DNA of 64,000 nt, from contig NZ_CP119145.1 of NCBI RefSeq assembly GCF_029167625.1, positions 1,736,001 through 1,800,000 on the forward strand. The letters run 5' to 3'. The notes under the pieces are model-generated. The model was not told where the DNA came from, did no database searches, and saw only the letters and a program-made list of their open reading frames with translations. Positions within the stretch are counted from its first letter, which is position 1; every line of letters starts with the position of its first letter. Positions 53,574 through 61,781 of the stretch are shown here, in pieces. The position numbers were made by a program, and so were the translations under genes. This DNA is from Streptomyces sp. AM 4-1-1 (lineage in GTDB: Bacteria; Actinomycetota; Actinomycetes; Streptomycetales; Streptomycetaceae).

Positions 53574-54284
53574 TCAGGAAGTCGTCAGGGAGAGGAAGTT
53601 CTCCATCAGCTTCCGCACCTGACGCCGGTACGCGGAGTAGTACAGCGGTACGTCCGCCCGCGTGGCGGCGACCACCGGGGCGTCCACGGCCTCTCCGGGA
53701 GGCGCGTCCGCGGCGGCGTCCAGCCATGCCTCCAGCAGCCGGTCGTCGACTTCGACGTGATACTGCACGCCGTAGGCGCGTTCGCCGATACGGAACGCCT
53801 GATGGGGGGAGCCGGAATCGGAGTACGCCAAGAGCTGGGCTCCTGCGGGGAGTTCGAGCGAGTCGGCGTGCCACTGGAACATCCGCTGTTTCTCCGGCAG
53901 ACCGGAGAAGAGAGGATCACGAGTGCCCGCTTCGGTCAAACCTACGGTCTGGAATCCGAAATTCACCCGTGTACCGCGGTGAATGACAGCGCCCATGGCA
54001 TGAGCCAGGATCTGAGCGCCCAGACAGATGCCCAGGCAGGGCTGCCCTCGTTCCACCGCGTCCCGCAGCAGTTCCTTCTCCTCGACCAGACAGGGATGGA
54101 GATCGTCGTCCGCCGCGTGCTGCCCACCGCCCAGGACGATGACCGCGTCATGATCGAGGCCGTCGGGTATCGGCTCCTTCTGCGCGTGGACGACGTCGTA
54201 ACCGACACCGGCCTCGCGCAGCGCCGAGCCGATGTCCCCCTCCGAAGCGGTGGCACTGTTCTGGACTATCAGAATCCGAGACAA
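53574..54284 (-). CDS. Class I glutamine amidotransferase
   Basis: The 236-residue protein has the GATase-1 fold of GMP-synthase-like proteins. The nucleophile Cys lies in L-G-I-C-L-G-A-Q (about residue 87) and the His/Glu pair in Y-H-V-E (about 173-175). It releases ammonia from glutamine or cleaves gamma-glutamyl compounds, as PuuD-related proteins do; no synthetase domain is fused. The start is a TTG with AAGGAG nine bases upstream. It follows the ArgO-like exporter by 27 bases in the same operon. A gamma-glutamyl hydrolase role would fit the ligases and the cyclotransferase nearby. Confidence 0.85.
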   Translation of the reverse strand: MSRILIVQNSATASEGDIGSALREAGVGYDVVHAQKEPIPDGLDHDAVIVLGGGQHAADDDLHPCLVEEKELLRDAVERGQPCLGICLGAQILAHAMGAVIHRGTRVNFGFQTVGLTEAGTRDPLFSGLPEKQRMFQWHADSLELPAGAQLLAYSDSGSPHQAFRIGERAYGVQYHVEVDDRLLEAWLDAAADAPPGEAVDAPVVAATRADVPLYYSAYRRQVRKLMENFLSLTTS

Positions 54285-54311
54285 GAGGGACGGCTCCTTA
54301 ATGGCAGCGGA

Positions 54312-54932
54312 TTATTTGTTGAAGTACGACACCAGAAGTCCGGCGGCGACCGCCCACATCATGCAGCCGACCGCGATGTCAAGAATTTTCCAGGCCAGTG
54401 GCTTCTTGAAGAAGGGAGCCAGCAGAGAAGCCCCGTAAGCGAGACTGAAGAACCAGACGACCGACGCGATCATGGCTCCGACACCGAATGCGAACCGGTC
54501 GAACCCAATGTAATGCGAGCCGACGCTCCCGACCAGTACGACGGTGTCAAGATATACGTGAGGATTCAGCAGACTGAGCGCAAGAGCGGCAATTACGGTG
54601 GTGCGCAGATCTCCGACCGGTGCGGCGGTCTCCACGTCCATGCTTTTCATCCGGGCAGCGGAACGAAATGCCTTGACGCCGTAGAAGAGCAGGAAAAGCG
54701 CGCCGCCCCAGGTCGCGATCGCCGTCACCGTGGAGCTGGCCGCGATGGCCGTGCCCACACCGGCCACACCGACCGCGATCAGCGTGACGTCACAGATCGC
54801 GCTGACGCTCGCCACGGCGAGGACGCGCTTGCGCATCAGCCCATGACGGATGACGAACGCATTCTGTGCGCCGATCGCAATGATCAGGCCGGCTCCGACG
54901 GCGAATCCCTGCACCAGGGGTACGGCAGTCAA
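54312..54932 (-). CDS. LysE/ArgO-type amino acid exporter
   Basis: The 206-residue membrane protein has six hydrophobic segments. It carries the ArgO/LysE signature A-I-G-A-Q-N-A-F-V (about 20-28) and L-L-N-P-H-V-Y-L-D-T-V (about 120-130). ArgO and LysE export basic amino acids, so arginine or a guanidino product (compare the amidinotransferase at 59440) is a likely substrate. Its codon use is less GC-biased than the neighbours (AAT, ATA, AAA and a TAA stop), hinting at a different origin. A promoter with a dyad between its boxes lies upstream. Confidence 0.87.
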   Translation of the reverse strand: MTAVPLVQGFAVGAGLIIAIGAQNAFVIRHGLMRKRVLAVASVSAICDVTLIAVGVAGVGTAIAASSTVTAIATWGGALFLLFYGVKAFRSAARMKSMDVETAAPVGDLRTTVIAALALSLLNPHVYLDTVVLVGSVGSHYIGFDRFAFGVGAMIASVVWFFSLAYGASLLAPFFKKPLAWKILDIAVGCMMWAVAAGLLVSYFNK

Positions 54933-55265
54933 GATAATCCCTTTCCATGCACGAAGCGCTTTTCCCTTGCGGAGAGCGCGCTCCGGCGACAGACGGATTC
55001 GCGACCCCCATTTGCGCCGACAGTCCCACAGATTGAATCATGTGGTTCGCTCGCGAACAGTGTCAAGCCTGATCAGCGCACGCCGCCCCTCTAATCCTCC
55101 GGCCGATGGTGGCCATAGCGGCCATGGCACCAACTGGCCAGTGCGGCGTGTGACGATTCCTGGTAAATGTCTGAGGGGCGGCTGCGAGGATCTTGCATGC
55201 GACCGACGGCGACCTGGAAGCGTGCGGGCCGTCTTCATCACGCCGAATCCTGAGGAGTGGCCTCC
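54933..55265. other. Divergent region between exporter and mtnB
   Basis: These 333 bases contain the exporter promoter with its dyad (separate entry), a palindrome ACTGGCCAGT near 55133 and the mtnB ribosome-binding site AGGAG at 55253-55257. I looked for a SAM riboswitch ahead of the salvage genes and did not find one. No gene is apparent. Confidence 0.5.
55037..55066 (-). promoter_or_regulatory. Promoter of the ArgO-like gene with dyad in the spacer
   Basis: On the minus strand a consensus -35 TTGACA (55066-55061) and a -10 CATGAT (55042-55037) are 18 bp apart. The spacer contains a perfect dyad, GTTCGC-GA-GCGAAC (55058-55045). A repressor binding there would block RNA polymerase. No TetR or similar gene is adjacent, so the cognate regulator must be elsewhere. 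Confidence 0.6.
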
Positions 55266-55916
55266 GTGGCAATCACAATCGATCAGGAAGCCCAGGCGGC
55301 CTTGGCACCCGGCCTGGTCTCCATGTCACGCGCGCTGTACCACCGCGGCTGGATGGAGGGTACCTCGGGGAACCTCTCCGCCCGCCCGGCCGGCGACAGG
55401 GATCTGGCCCTCGTGACCGCGAGCGGCCGTTCCAAGGGCGAGCTGACCGACGAGGACGTCGTGCCGGTGGAGGTGTCCACCTCGAAGCCGCTGCGCGACG
55501 GCGGACCACGGCCGTCGGCGGAGACGTCCATCCACACGGCGCTGTACCGGTCGGCCGCCGACTGCGAGGCGGTGATCCACGCGCACGCGCCGTACGCCAC
55601 GGCCGTGGCCGGCGTCACGGCCCACCGCGGTGAAACGTCCGTACGCATCGAGGACTTCGAGCTCATCAAGGGCCTCGGACTGGCGGACCCCTCGTCGGTC
55701 ACCGTCCCGGTCTTCCCCAACTGGCCCGACGTGGGGCGGATCGGCTCCGACGTCGAGACCCACTACCGCTCCGCCGGCGCCGGGGCGCCGCCCGTGCTGC
55801 TGATCGCCCACCACGGCGCCACGGTCTGGGGACCCACCCTGGAGGCGGCCCGCAACCGGCTGGAATGTCTCGAAGGCATCTGCCGACTACTGCTCCTGAC
55901 GGGGCATCACCTCTGA
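55266..55916 (+). CDS. mtnB: Methylthioribulose-1-phosphate dehydratase
   Basis: The 216-residue class II aldolase-fold enzyme dehydrates methylthioribulose-1-phosphate in methionine salvage. The substrate loop G-T-S-G-N-L-S-A-R is at about residue 28, the catalytic Glu in S-A-E-T-S-I-H near 84, zinc ligands in H-A-H near 101-103 and a third in H-H-G-A-T-V-W-G near 181. The GTG at 55266 is favoured because AGGAG lies eight bases before it; GTG at 55257 overlaps that site. It heads a plus-strand group mtnB-mtnD-mtnC-aminotransferase-MTA phosphorylase. MtnA is supplied by the fusion at 40725. Confidence 0.9.
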   Translation: MAITIDQEAQAALAPGLVSMSRALYHRGWMEGTSGNLSARPAGDRDLALVTASGRSKGELTDEDVVPVEVSTSKPLRDGGPRPSAETSIHTALYRSAADCEAVIHAHAPYATAVAGVTAHRGETSVRIEDFELIKGLGLADPSSVTVPVFPNWPDVGRIGSDVETHYRSAGAGAPPVLLIAHHGATVWGPTLEAARNRLECLEGICRLLLLTGHHL

Positions 55917-55924
55917 TCGACGCG

Positions 55925-56016
55925 ACACCGCCACACCGCCACACCGCCACACCGCCACACCGCCGACGATCGAGCATCGGGCAGTCCCGAACCCGTAGCC
56001 GTAGCCGTAGCCGTAC
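55925..56016 (+). repeat. Short tandem repeats between mtnB and mtnD
   Basis: Five copies of ACACCGCC run from 55925 to 55964, and nearly four copies of CCGTAG from 55993 to 56016. They are non-coding and could vary in number between strains. Confidence 0.85.
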
Positions 56017-56047
56017 CGAACACCACAACGCGAGAGGACCGGACACC

Positions 56048-56626
56048 ATGACACTGCTGCGCACCATGCCTGTGGACGACCCGAGCAGCACCCTGTCGCT
56101 CACCGAGGACCCCGCCGGGATCACGAAGTTCCTCGCGGACGCCGGCATTCGTTACGAACGCTGGGACACCGACCGCGGGCTGGCCGCCGACGCCGCCGAG
56201 GAAGCCGTCCTCGCGGCCTACCGGACCGAGATCGACGCGGTCAGCGCCGCCGGCGACTACCGCTTCATCGACGTCGTGCGGATGCGGCCCGCGCCCGACG
56301 ACCCGACGTGGCCGGAGAAGGCCCGCACAGCCCGCTCCCGTTTCCTTGAGGAGCACCGGCACGCGGAGGACGAGGTCCGCTTCTTCCCGGCCGGCCGCGG
56401 CTGCTTCTATCTGCACATCGACGACCGCGTCCACGCGGTCGTCTGCGAAGCGGGCGATCTGCTGTCGGTGCCCGCCGGCACGGTTCACTGGTTCGACATG
56501 GGCACCGTCCCCGAGTTCACCGCCGTCCGCTTCTTCCAGAAGGAGGACGGCTGGGTCGGCGACTTCGTGGAGAACTCGATCGCCTCGCGGTTCCCGACGC
56601 TCGACCAGATCCAGGCCGAGCGGTGA
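56048..56626 (+). CDS. mtnD: Acireductone dioxygenase
   Basis: The 192-residue cupin cleaves acireductone with oxygen, giving the keto-acid precursor of methionine plus formate (iron form) or an off-pathway product (nickel form). The metal site H-x-H-x4-E is seen in E-H-R-H-A-E-D-E-V-R-F (about 100-110), and the fourth ligand His lies in G-T-V-H-W-F-D near 143. The ATG at 56048 has GAGAGG upstream. Its stop overlaps the GTG of mtnC, so they are coupled. Confidence 0.93.
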   Translation: MTLLRTMPVDDPSSTLSLTEDPAGITKFLADAGIRYERWDTDRGLAADAAEEAVLAAYRTEIDAVSAAGDYRFIDVVRMRPAPDDPTWPEKARTARSRFLEEHRHAEDEVRFFPAGRGCFYLHIDDRVHAVVCEAGDLLSVPAGTVHWFDMGTVPEFTAVRFFQKEDGWVGDFVENSIASRFPTLDQIQAER

Positions 56627-57312
56627 TCCGCGCGATCGTACTCGACATCGAGGGGACGACCAGCTCGCTCACGTACATGAGGGACCATCTCTTCCCCTAC
56701 TCCCGGCAGCGGCTCGTCCCGTGGCTGCGCGAGCCCCCGCCCGGGGCGGCGGCGAACGTGGCCGGGATCGCCGCCGAGATCCGCGCACGCCTCGGCGCCC
56801 CCGATGCCTCCGTCGACGACATGGCGGACGCCCTGCGCGGCTGGATCGACGACGACGTCAAGGAACCGGCGCTCAAGTCCCTCCAAGGACTGATCTGGCG
56901 GCACGGCTACGCCTCCGGTGACCTCGTCTCGCACGTCTACGACGACGTGCTGCCCGCCCTGACCCGGTGGAGCGGGCAGGGCGCCGCGCTCCATGTCTTC
57001 TCGTCCGGCTCGGTGCTCGCCCAGCAGGACTGGTTCCGGCACACGGGCAGCGGGGACCTGCTGCACTTCTTCTCCGGCCACTTCGACACCCGCGACCCGG
57101 GCCCCAAGGCGGACCCCGCCTCGTACAGGTCGATCGCCGCCCGGACGGGGGCCGACCCGGCGGAGATCCTCTTCTGCTCGGACAGCCGACCGGAGCTCGA
57201 CGCCGCGCGGGAGGCGGGCTGGCGGACGCTCGGTGTCCAGCGCCCGGACGGAGCGGCCACGAAGACCGAGGGTCACCGGACGGTCACCACCTTCGAAGGG
57301 GTGGAGCTGTGA
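56623..57312 (+). CDS. mtnC: Enolase-phosphatase E1
   Basis: The 229-residue HAD-family enzyme enolises and dephosphorylates diketo-methylthiopentyl phosphate to acireductone. Motif I is V-L-D-I-E-G-T-T (Asp at about residue 8), characteristic of the E1 subfamily, and motif II is S-S-G-S near 124. The lysine and final Asp are in P-G-P-K-A-D and F-C-S-D-S near 165 and 188. GTG start inside the mtnD stop; its own stop overlaps the next GTG. The arrangement shows a tightly coupled salvage operon. Confidence 0.93.
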   Translation: MIRAIVLDIEGTTSSLTYMRDHLFPYSRQRLVPWLREPPPGAAANVAGIAAEIRARLGAPDASVDDMADALRGWIDDDVKEPALKSLQGLIWRHGYASGDLVSHVYDDVLPALTRWSGQGAALHVFSSGSVLAQQDWFRHTGSGDLLHFFSGHFDTRDPGPKADPASYRSIAARTGADPAEILFCSDSRPELDAAREAGWRTLGVQRPDGAATKTEGHRTVTTFEGVEL

Positions 57313-58463
57313 AGTCCGTGTTCGCCGTCATGACGGCACTCGCCCGACGCACCGGCGCGCTCAACCTCGGCCAGGGCTTCCCCGACTCCGACGGCCCCGA
57401 CTTCCTGCTCGACGCGGCCCGCCGCGCGATCGGCGAGGGCCTCAACCAGTACCCGCCGGTCAACGGTCTGCCCCGGCTCCGCCAGGCGATCAGCGAACAG
57501 CGGGAGGCGGAGTACGGACTCCGTTACGATCCCGACTCCGAGATCGTCGTCACGATGGGCGCGACGGAGGCGGTGGCCGCGGCCCTGCCGGCGCTCTGCG
57601 ACACCGGCGACGAAGTGATCGTCTTCGAGCCGTACTACGACGCCTACGGCGCGGCGATCTCCCTGGCCGGCGGCGTACGCAGGACCGTGCTGCTCCAACG
57701 GGACGGGGACCGTTTCGTCTTCGACCCGGACGAGCTGCGCGGGACCGTCACCTCCCGCACCCGCGTCATCCTCCTCAACAGCCCGCACAACCCGACCGGC
57801 AAGGTCTTCGGCCTCCGCGAGCTGGAGCAGATCGCCAAGGTCTGCCGGGAGCACGACCTGATCGCCGTGACGGACGAGGTGTACGAATACCTCACCTACG
57901 ACGGGGTCCGGCACATCACCCTGGCCTCCCTGCCCGGGATGCGCGAGCGGACCCTCGCGATCTCCTCCGCGGGAAAGACCTTCAACGTCACCGGCTGGAA
58001 GGTCGGCTGGGCGTGCGGCCCCGCCCGTCTCGTCGACGCCCTGGTCTCGGTCAAGCAGTACCTCACCTTCGCCGGCGGCGGCCCCTTCCAGGCGGCCGTG
58101 GCCGAAGGGCTGCGCAACCCCCGCCCCTGGGTCGACACGCTCCGCGACGACCTCCAGGGGCGCCGCGACACGCTGCTGACCGGACTGGCGGCGGCGGGCA
58201 TCCGCACCTGGACCCCGGAGGGGACCTACTTCCTCCAGGCGGACGCGGCCTCCTTCGGCCACCACGACGGCGAGGAACTCTGCCATGTCCTGGCGGAGCG
58301 TGCCGGGGTGGTCCTGCTGCCCTCCACGGCCTTCTACGACGACAAGGAGGCGGGGCGGCCCCTGCTCCGCCTCGCCTTCTGCAAGCGGCAGCAGACCCTC
58401 GACACAGCGGTGGAACGGCTCACCGCCTTCGCCCTTGCCCGACCCCAGGAGACCCAAGCATGA
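57309..58463 (+). CDS. Class I aminotransferase, probable MtnE
   Basis: The 384-residue fold-type I enzyme transfers an amino group to a keto acid. The PLP lysine is in S-S-A-G-K-T-F-N-V-T-G-W-K (about residue 220), with N-S-P-H-N-P-T-G-K near 158, D-E-V-Y near 190 and the C-terminal R-L-A-F-C near 360. It is of the YbdL/kynurenine-aminotransferase type, which acts on methionine and its keto acid. Coupled by GTGA to mtnC, it most likely performs the last salvage step from keto-methylthiobutyrate to methionine. ACC-synthase-like use of SAM is a less likely alternative. Confidence 0.87.
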   Translation: MKSVFAVMTALARRTGALNLGQGFPDSDGPDFLLDAARRAIGEGLNQYPPVNGLPRLRQAISEQREAEYGLRYDPDSEIVVTMGATEAVAAALPALCDTGDEVIVFEPYYDAYGAAISLAGGVRRTVLLQRDGDRFVFDPDELRGTVTSRTRVILLNSPHNPTGKVFGLRELEQIAKVCREHDLIAVTDEVYEYLTYDGVRHITLASLPGMRERTLAISSAGKTFNVTGWKVGWACGPARLVDALVSVKQYLTFAGGGPFQAAVAEGLRNPRPWVDTLRDDLQGRRDTLLTGLAAAGIRTWTPEGTYFLQADAASFGHHDGEELCHVLAERAGVVLLPSTAFYDDKEAGRPLLRLAFCKRQQTLDTAVERLTAFALARPQETQA

Positions 58464-59284
58464 GCCAGGCAACCGGATACGTCCGCGCCGAGATCGGCGT
58501 CATCGGCGGCAGCGGGTTCTACTCCCTTGTGCGGGACGCCCGTGAGGTGCCGGTGAGCACACCGTACGGAGACCCCTCCAGCCCCCTGATGGTCGCCGAG
58601 GTCGCCGGGCGCACCGTCGCCTTCCTGCCGCGCCACGGTCACGACCACGCCTTCCCGCCGCATCGCATCAACTACCGGGCCAATCTCTGGGCGTTGCGTT
58701 CGGTGGGCGTGCGGCAGGTGCTCGCCCCCTGCGCGGTGGGCTCGCTGCGCCCGGACTACGGCCCCGGCAAGATCCTCGTCCCGGACCAGTTGGTCGACCG
58801 CACCCACGGCCGCGTACAGACGTACTTCGACGAGGGCGCCGTACACGTGCCCTTCGCGGACCCGTACTGCTCGGCCGGCCGCGAGACGGTCATCAAGACC
58901 GCGGCGGACAGCGGCGTGCCGGGCGTCATCGACGGCGGCGCGATGGTCGTCATCGAGGGTCCCCGCTTCTCCACCCGCGCCGAGTCCCGTTCGTACGCCC
59001 GCCAGGGCTGGCCGATCGTCAATATGACGGGGCACCCCGAAGCGGTCCTCGCCCGCGAACTCGCCCTGTGCTACACGGCGATCGCCCTGGTCACCGATCT
59101 GGACGCGGGGGCCGAGGCCGGGCACGGAGTGAGCCAGGCGGAGGTCTTCGAGGCGTTCGGGAAGAACATCGAGAAGCTGCGCCGGCTGCTGCTCGACGTG
59201 ATCGGCGCGATGCCGGCCGACCGCGACTGCGACTGCGTGCGGGCGCACGACGGAATCCAGCTGCCCATCGAGCTGCCCAACTGA
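58460..59284 (+). CDS. mtnP: S-methyl-5'-thioadenosine phosphorylase
   Basis: The 274-residue phosphorylase splits methylthioadenosine into adenine and methylthioribose-1-phosphate, the two substrates of the mtnA-apt fusion. The phosphate loop G-G-S-G-F is at about residues 16-20, followed by R-H-G-H-D-H near 60 and P-R-F-S-T-R-A-E near 170. N-M-T-G-H-P-E near 190 contains the Met of the ribose site, and the V-T-D-L-D near 213 favours a purine 6-amino group. ATGA overlap to the aminotransferase gene closes the salvage operon. Confidence 0.9.
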   Translation: MSQATGYVRAEIGVIGGSGFYSLVRDAREVPVSTPYGDPSSPLMVAEVAGRTVAFLPRHGHDHAFPPHRINYRANLWALRSVGVRQVLAPCAVGSLRPDYGPGKILVPDQLVDRTHGRVQTYFDEGAVHVPFADPYCSAGRETVIKTAADSGVPGVIDGGAMVVIEGPRFSTRAESRSYARQGWPIVNMTGHPEAVLARELALCYTAIALVTDLDAGAEAGHGVSQAEVFEAFGKNIEKLRRLLLDVIGAMPADRDCDCVRAHDGIQLPIELPN

Positions 59285-59439
59285 CCTCCATACCACTTAC
59301 GTTGACCGAACGGCCTGCCGCGCCCCACCCGCACGTTCTCTCCGTACTTTCTCCCCGTACCTCCTTCCCGTACCTCCTGCCACCCGCACCCGTTCCATTC
59401 CGAGATACCGCATGTCCGAGCGAGAGGGATGAACCACCC

Positions 59440-60486
59440 ATGTCACTGGTGAACGCGCACAACGAGTGGGACCCGCTGGAAGAGATGATCGTCGGTGTCG
59501 CGGAGAACGCCCGGGTGCCCTCACCCGACCCCGGACTCTTCGCGCTGGACTACTGCGAGCACCACGAGAGCCAGGACGAGATCCCGTCCGGCCCCTACAG
59601 CGAGAGGGTCGTCACCGAGGCCCACGAAGACCTCGAAGCCTTCGTCGATCTGCTCAAGGGCGAGGGCGTCACCGTGCGCCGCCCCGACATCACGGAGCAC
59701 GCCAAGCCCTTCAGCACGCCCGACTGGCAGACGGACGGCGAGTACAACTACTGTCCGCGAGATGTGATCCTGCCGATCGGGCAGACCGTCATCGAGACTC
59801 CCATGGCGCTGCGCTCGCGCTTCTTCGAACCGTTCGCGTACAAGGAGATCCTGCTCGACTACTTCAGGAGCGGCGCGAAGTGGATCTCGGCGCCCAAGCC
59901 GCGCCTGCTGGACGACACGTACCGCGTGCGCCCCGAGTCGGGCCTGCCGCTGGCCAATCTGGAGCCGGTCTTCGACGCCGCCAACGTCATGCGCGTCGGC
60001 AAGGACATCCTCTACCTGGTCTCGTGCAGCGGGAACGAACTTGGCGGCCAGTGGCTCCAGCAGATCCTGGGCGACGAGTACCGCGTCCACTTCATCCGCG
60101 GCGCGTACGAAGGCACCCACATCGACACCACCGTCATGGTCGTCCGTCCCGGCCTGGTGGTGCTGAACCCGGAGCGCATCCGCGAGGACCAGATCCCGCC
60201 GGTCTTCAAGGACTGGGACGTCATCTGGGCCCCCGAGATGGGCGACACCGGCTACGCCTGGGACTACCCGCGCGCGTCGATCTGGCAGGGCATGAACTTC
60301 ATCATGATCAACCCGGACCTCGCGGTCATCAACGACCAGCAGTCCCCGCTCATCAGGGAGATCGAGAAGCGCGGCGTGCAGGTCGCTCCCCTGAGGATGC
60401 GTCAGGCGCGCACCCTCAGCGGCGGATTCCACTGCGTCTCGGTCGATGTGAGGCGCCGGGGCACGCTGGAGGACTACTCCGCCTGA
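59440..60486 (+). CDS. StrB-type amidinotransferase
   Basis: The 348-residue enzyme transfers an amidino group from arginine to an amine, making a guanidino compound and ornithine. It closely follows StrB, the inosamine-phosphate amidinotransferase of streptomycin biosynthesis, from the start (N-E-W-D-P-L-E-E) through Y-C-P-R-D near residue 106 and E-T-P-M-A-L-R-S-R-F. The catalytic His is in G-T-H-I-D and Cys332 in G-G-F-H-C. No aminocyclitol genes are present, so the acceptor is probably another amine, such as an amino acid or peptide. It lies 155 bases after MTA phosphorylase, with GAGAGG upstream of its ATG. Confidence 0.9.
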   Translation: MSLVNAHNEWDPLEEMIVGVAENARVPSPDPGLFALDYCEHHESQDEIPSGPYSERVVTEAHEDLEAFVDLLKGEGVTVRRPDITEHAKPFSTPDWQTDGEYNYCPRDVILPIGQTVIETPMALRSRFFEPFAYKEILLDYFRSGAKWISAPKPRLLDDTYRVRPESGLPLANLEPVFDAANVMRVGKDILYLVSCSGNELGGQWLQQILGDEYRVHFIRGAYEGTHIDTTVMVVRPGLVVLNPERIREDQIPPVFKDWDVIWAPEMGDTGYAWDYPRASIWQGMNFIMINPDLAVINDQQSPLIREIEKRGVQVAPLRMRQARTLSGGFHCVSVDVRRRGTLEDYSA

Positions 60487-60500
60487 GCATCCGCACACCC

Positions 60501-60588
60501 GCCGCGCCCGCCTCCGACCCGCCTCCGACCGTCTCCCGACCGCGACCCGGTCCTCGGTCCGCTCACGGCCGGCGGAGGCGGGCGCGGC
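60501..60588 (+). terminator. 16-bp inverted repeat after the amidinotransferase gene
   Basis: Positions 60501-60516 pair perfectly with 60573-60588, leaving a 56-base loop. It is a candidate terminator for the salvage/amidinotransferase transcript, although the loop is long. Confidence 0.4.
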
Positions 60589-60701
60589 GCCGGACGGGCG
60601 CTCCCTCGGCTCCTCCGCCGTCTCCGGAGGCCCCTCCGCTTCGGCCCTTCCCCGGCGGCCCTCCGCTCATCGCGCCGGAACCACACCGCGTAGGAGAAGT
60701 A

Positions 60702-60833
60702 CACGGCGAGTCGCCCCTGTTCACCTCGGACTCCGTGACCGAGGGCAGCCCCGACAAGATCGCCGACCAGATCAGCGGCCCCATCCCCGGCTGCCCCGTA
60801 CTCCCTGACGGTCAGGCGCGTGCAAGTCCATGA
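60702..60833 (+). pseudogene. metK remnant (5' fragment of SAM synthetase)
   Basis: In one frame, 60717-60776 encodes L-F-T-S-D-S-V-T-E-G-S-P-D-K-I-A-D-Q-I-S, the conserved N-terminus of S-adenosylmethionine synthetase with E-G-H changed to E-G-S. That change removes the catalytic histidine. AGGAG at about 60692 would have been its ribosome-binding site, but no start codon remains in place and homology stops after 20 residues. The frame ends at 60833. A SAM synthetase gene next to MTA recycling would have made sense, so this is probably the decayed end of the locus. Confidence 0.75.
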
Positions 60834-61781
60834 TGTACATAGCGATGACACATCACCAACGTTCGCGACAGCAGCTCATCGTGCACGGGGCGGACCGGGT
60901 ACGGAGGGCAACGCCCCGCCAGCGCGATGGTGTGGACGGAGTGCAGCGTCTCCCTCAACGTCCGCGAGACCGTCTCACGACGCTCCTGCGGACGGAGGAT
61001 CGAAAAGCCCAGGTCACACCCGCTCAAGGCTCGTCCTGGACGCCCGAAGCCCCACGTTCGCCGCACTTCCGCGAGACGTTCACGGCACGCAAAATGTCCC
61101 CGGAAAACGCGTTTCCCCAGGTCAGAACGATTCTGCCTAGGGCCGCTGGGTGGGGCGGGTGGGACTCGAACCCACGGCCGACGGATTATGAGTCCTTTGA
61201 GGCTCTTGGCGACCCTTGTCGATCTATGCTCATCTTGGCCGTTTTCCCAGGTCAGACGCAGTTTGGCGCATCAGCCCTCCTCTGCCCTTGTCAGTCTTTT
61301 CCGATCCTTGTGTCCAACCAGCGTCCAGAACGCGTCCTGCAAGGACAAGCCCAACCAGCTTCCGAGACGATCGCCCCAGCTCAGAAGTGCGCCTCGAACT
61401 CGCCCACAGCGGATTCCCCTGCCACCGGTCAACAGTTCGACCCCCGGCGCCGGGATGGAGTCTCGCGGCACCACGTCCGGCACAGCCTGAGAGCCAATCC
61501 GGAACGAGCGACCGCCGAACCCCGGGCTGGTGATCACCGCGGGGACGTAGCGGGCATTGTTGGCGGCGGCCGCCCCAGTGAGAGAGCGCCCGCCACGAGG
61601 AGGGACACCGAGTTCGGGCTTCTTGACGGCGCTGCGATCCTCGGTGTTGCACTCGGCCGGTCGGAGATGCCGCCCTGCGCTCCGCCGAGTACCCACCACG
61701 CCAGCGCAGGCCTCACAGCACAGGGTGAGGTCAGGCCTAGTGACCGATTCATATGGCATGTGTCGTAGCCCTGCTGTACCA
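60834..61781. other. Non-coding stretch with integration-site fragment
   Basis: These 948 bases show no convincing gene. Frames at 60820-61140 (plus) and 61271-61912 (minus) have no recognisable family and disturbed composition, and I take them as decayed DNA. The GC content falls to the right. A 3' tRNA-Met fragment lies at 61151-61195 (separate entry), and no integrase gene is visible between it and hsdR. Confidence 0.5.
61151..61195 (-). other. 3' fragment of a tRNA-Met gene, probable attachment site
   Basis: Read on the minus strand, GGACTCATAATCC continues through a T arm with GTTCGAGTC and ends in CCGCCCCACC. This is the anticodon loop (CAT), T arm and acceptor end of an elongator tRNA-Met. 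The 5' half is absent; sequence to the right is unrelated. Such half tRNAs are left where a tyrosine-integrase element entered a tRNA gene, with the intact gene at the other end. Confidence 0.75.

Noticed and set aside
54933..55265. SAM riboswitch before the methionine-salvage genes
   Set aside because: The hairpins present do not match SAM-I or SAM-IV core motifs as I know them.
55925..55964. CRISPR-like array
   Set aside because: The 8-base units are directly tandem without spacers, so it is a simple repeat.
57309..58463. ACC synthase or SbzP-like enzyme as the source of MTA
   Set aside because: The sequence fits methionine/kynurenine aminotransferases and it is embedded in the salvage operon, so MtnE is the better call; SAM-lyase activity is kept only as a remote alternative.
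59466..60833. Long plus-strand open frame across the amidinotransferase gene
   Set aside because: It is a GC-rich shadow frame without domain features; only its last part coincides with the metK remnant, reported separately.
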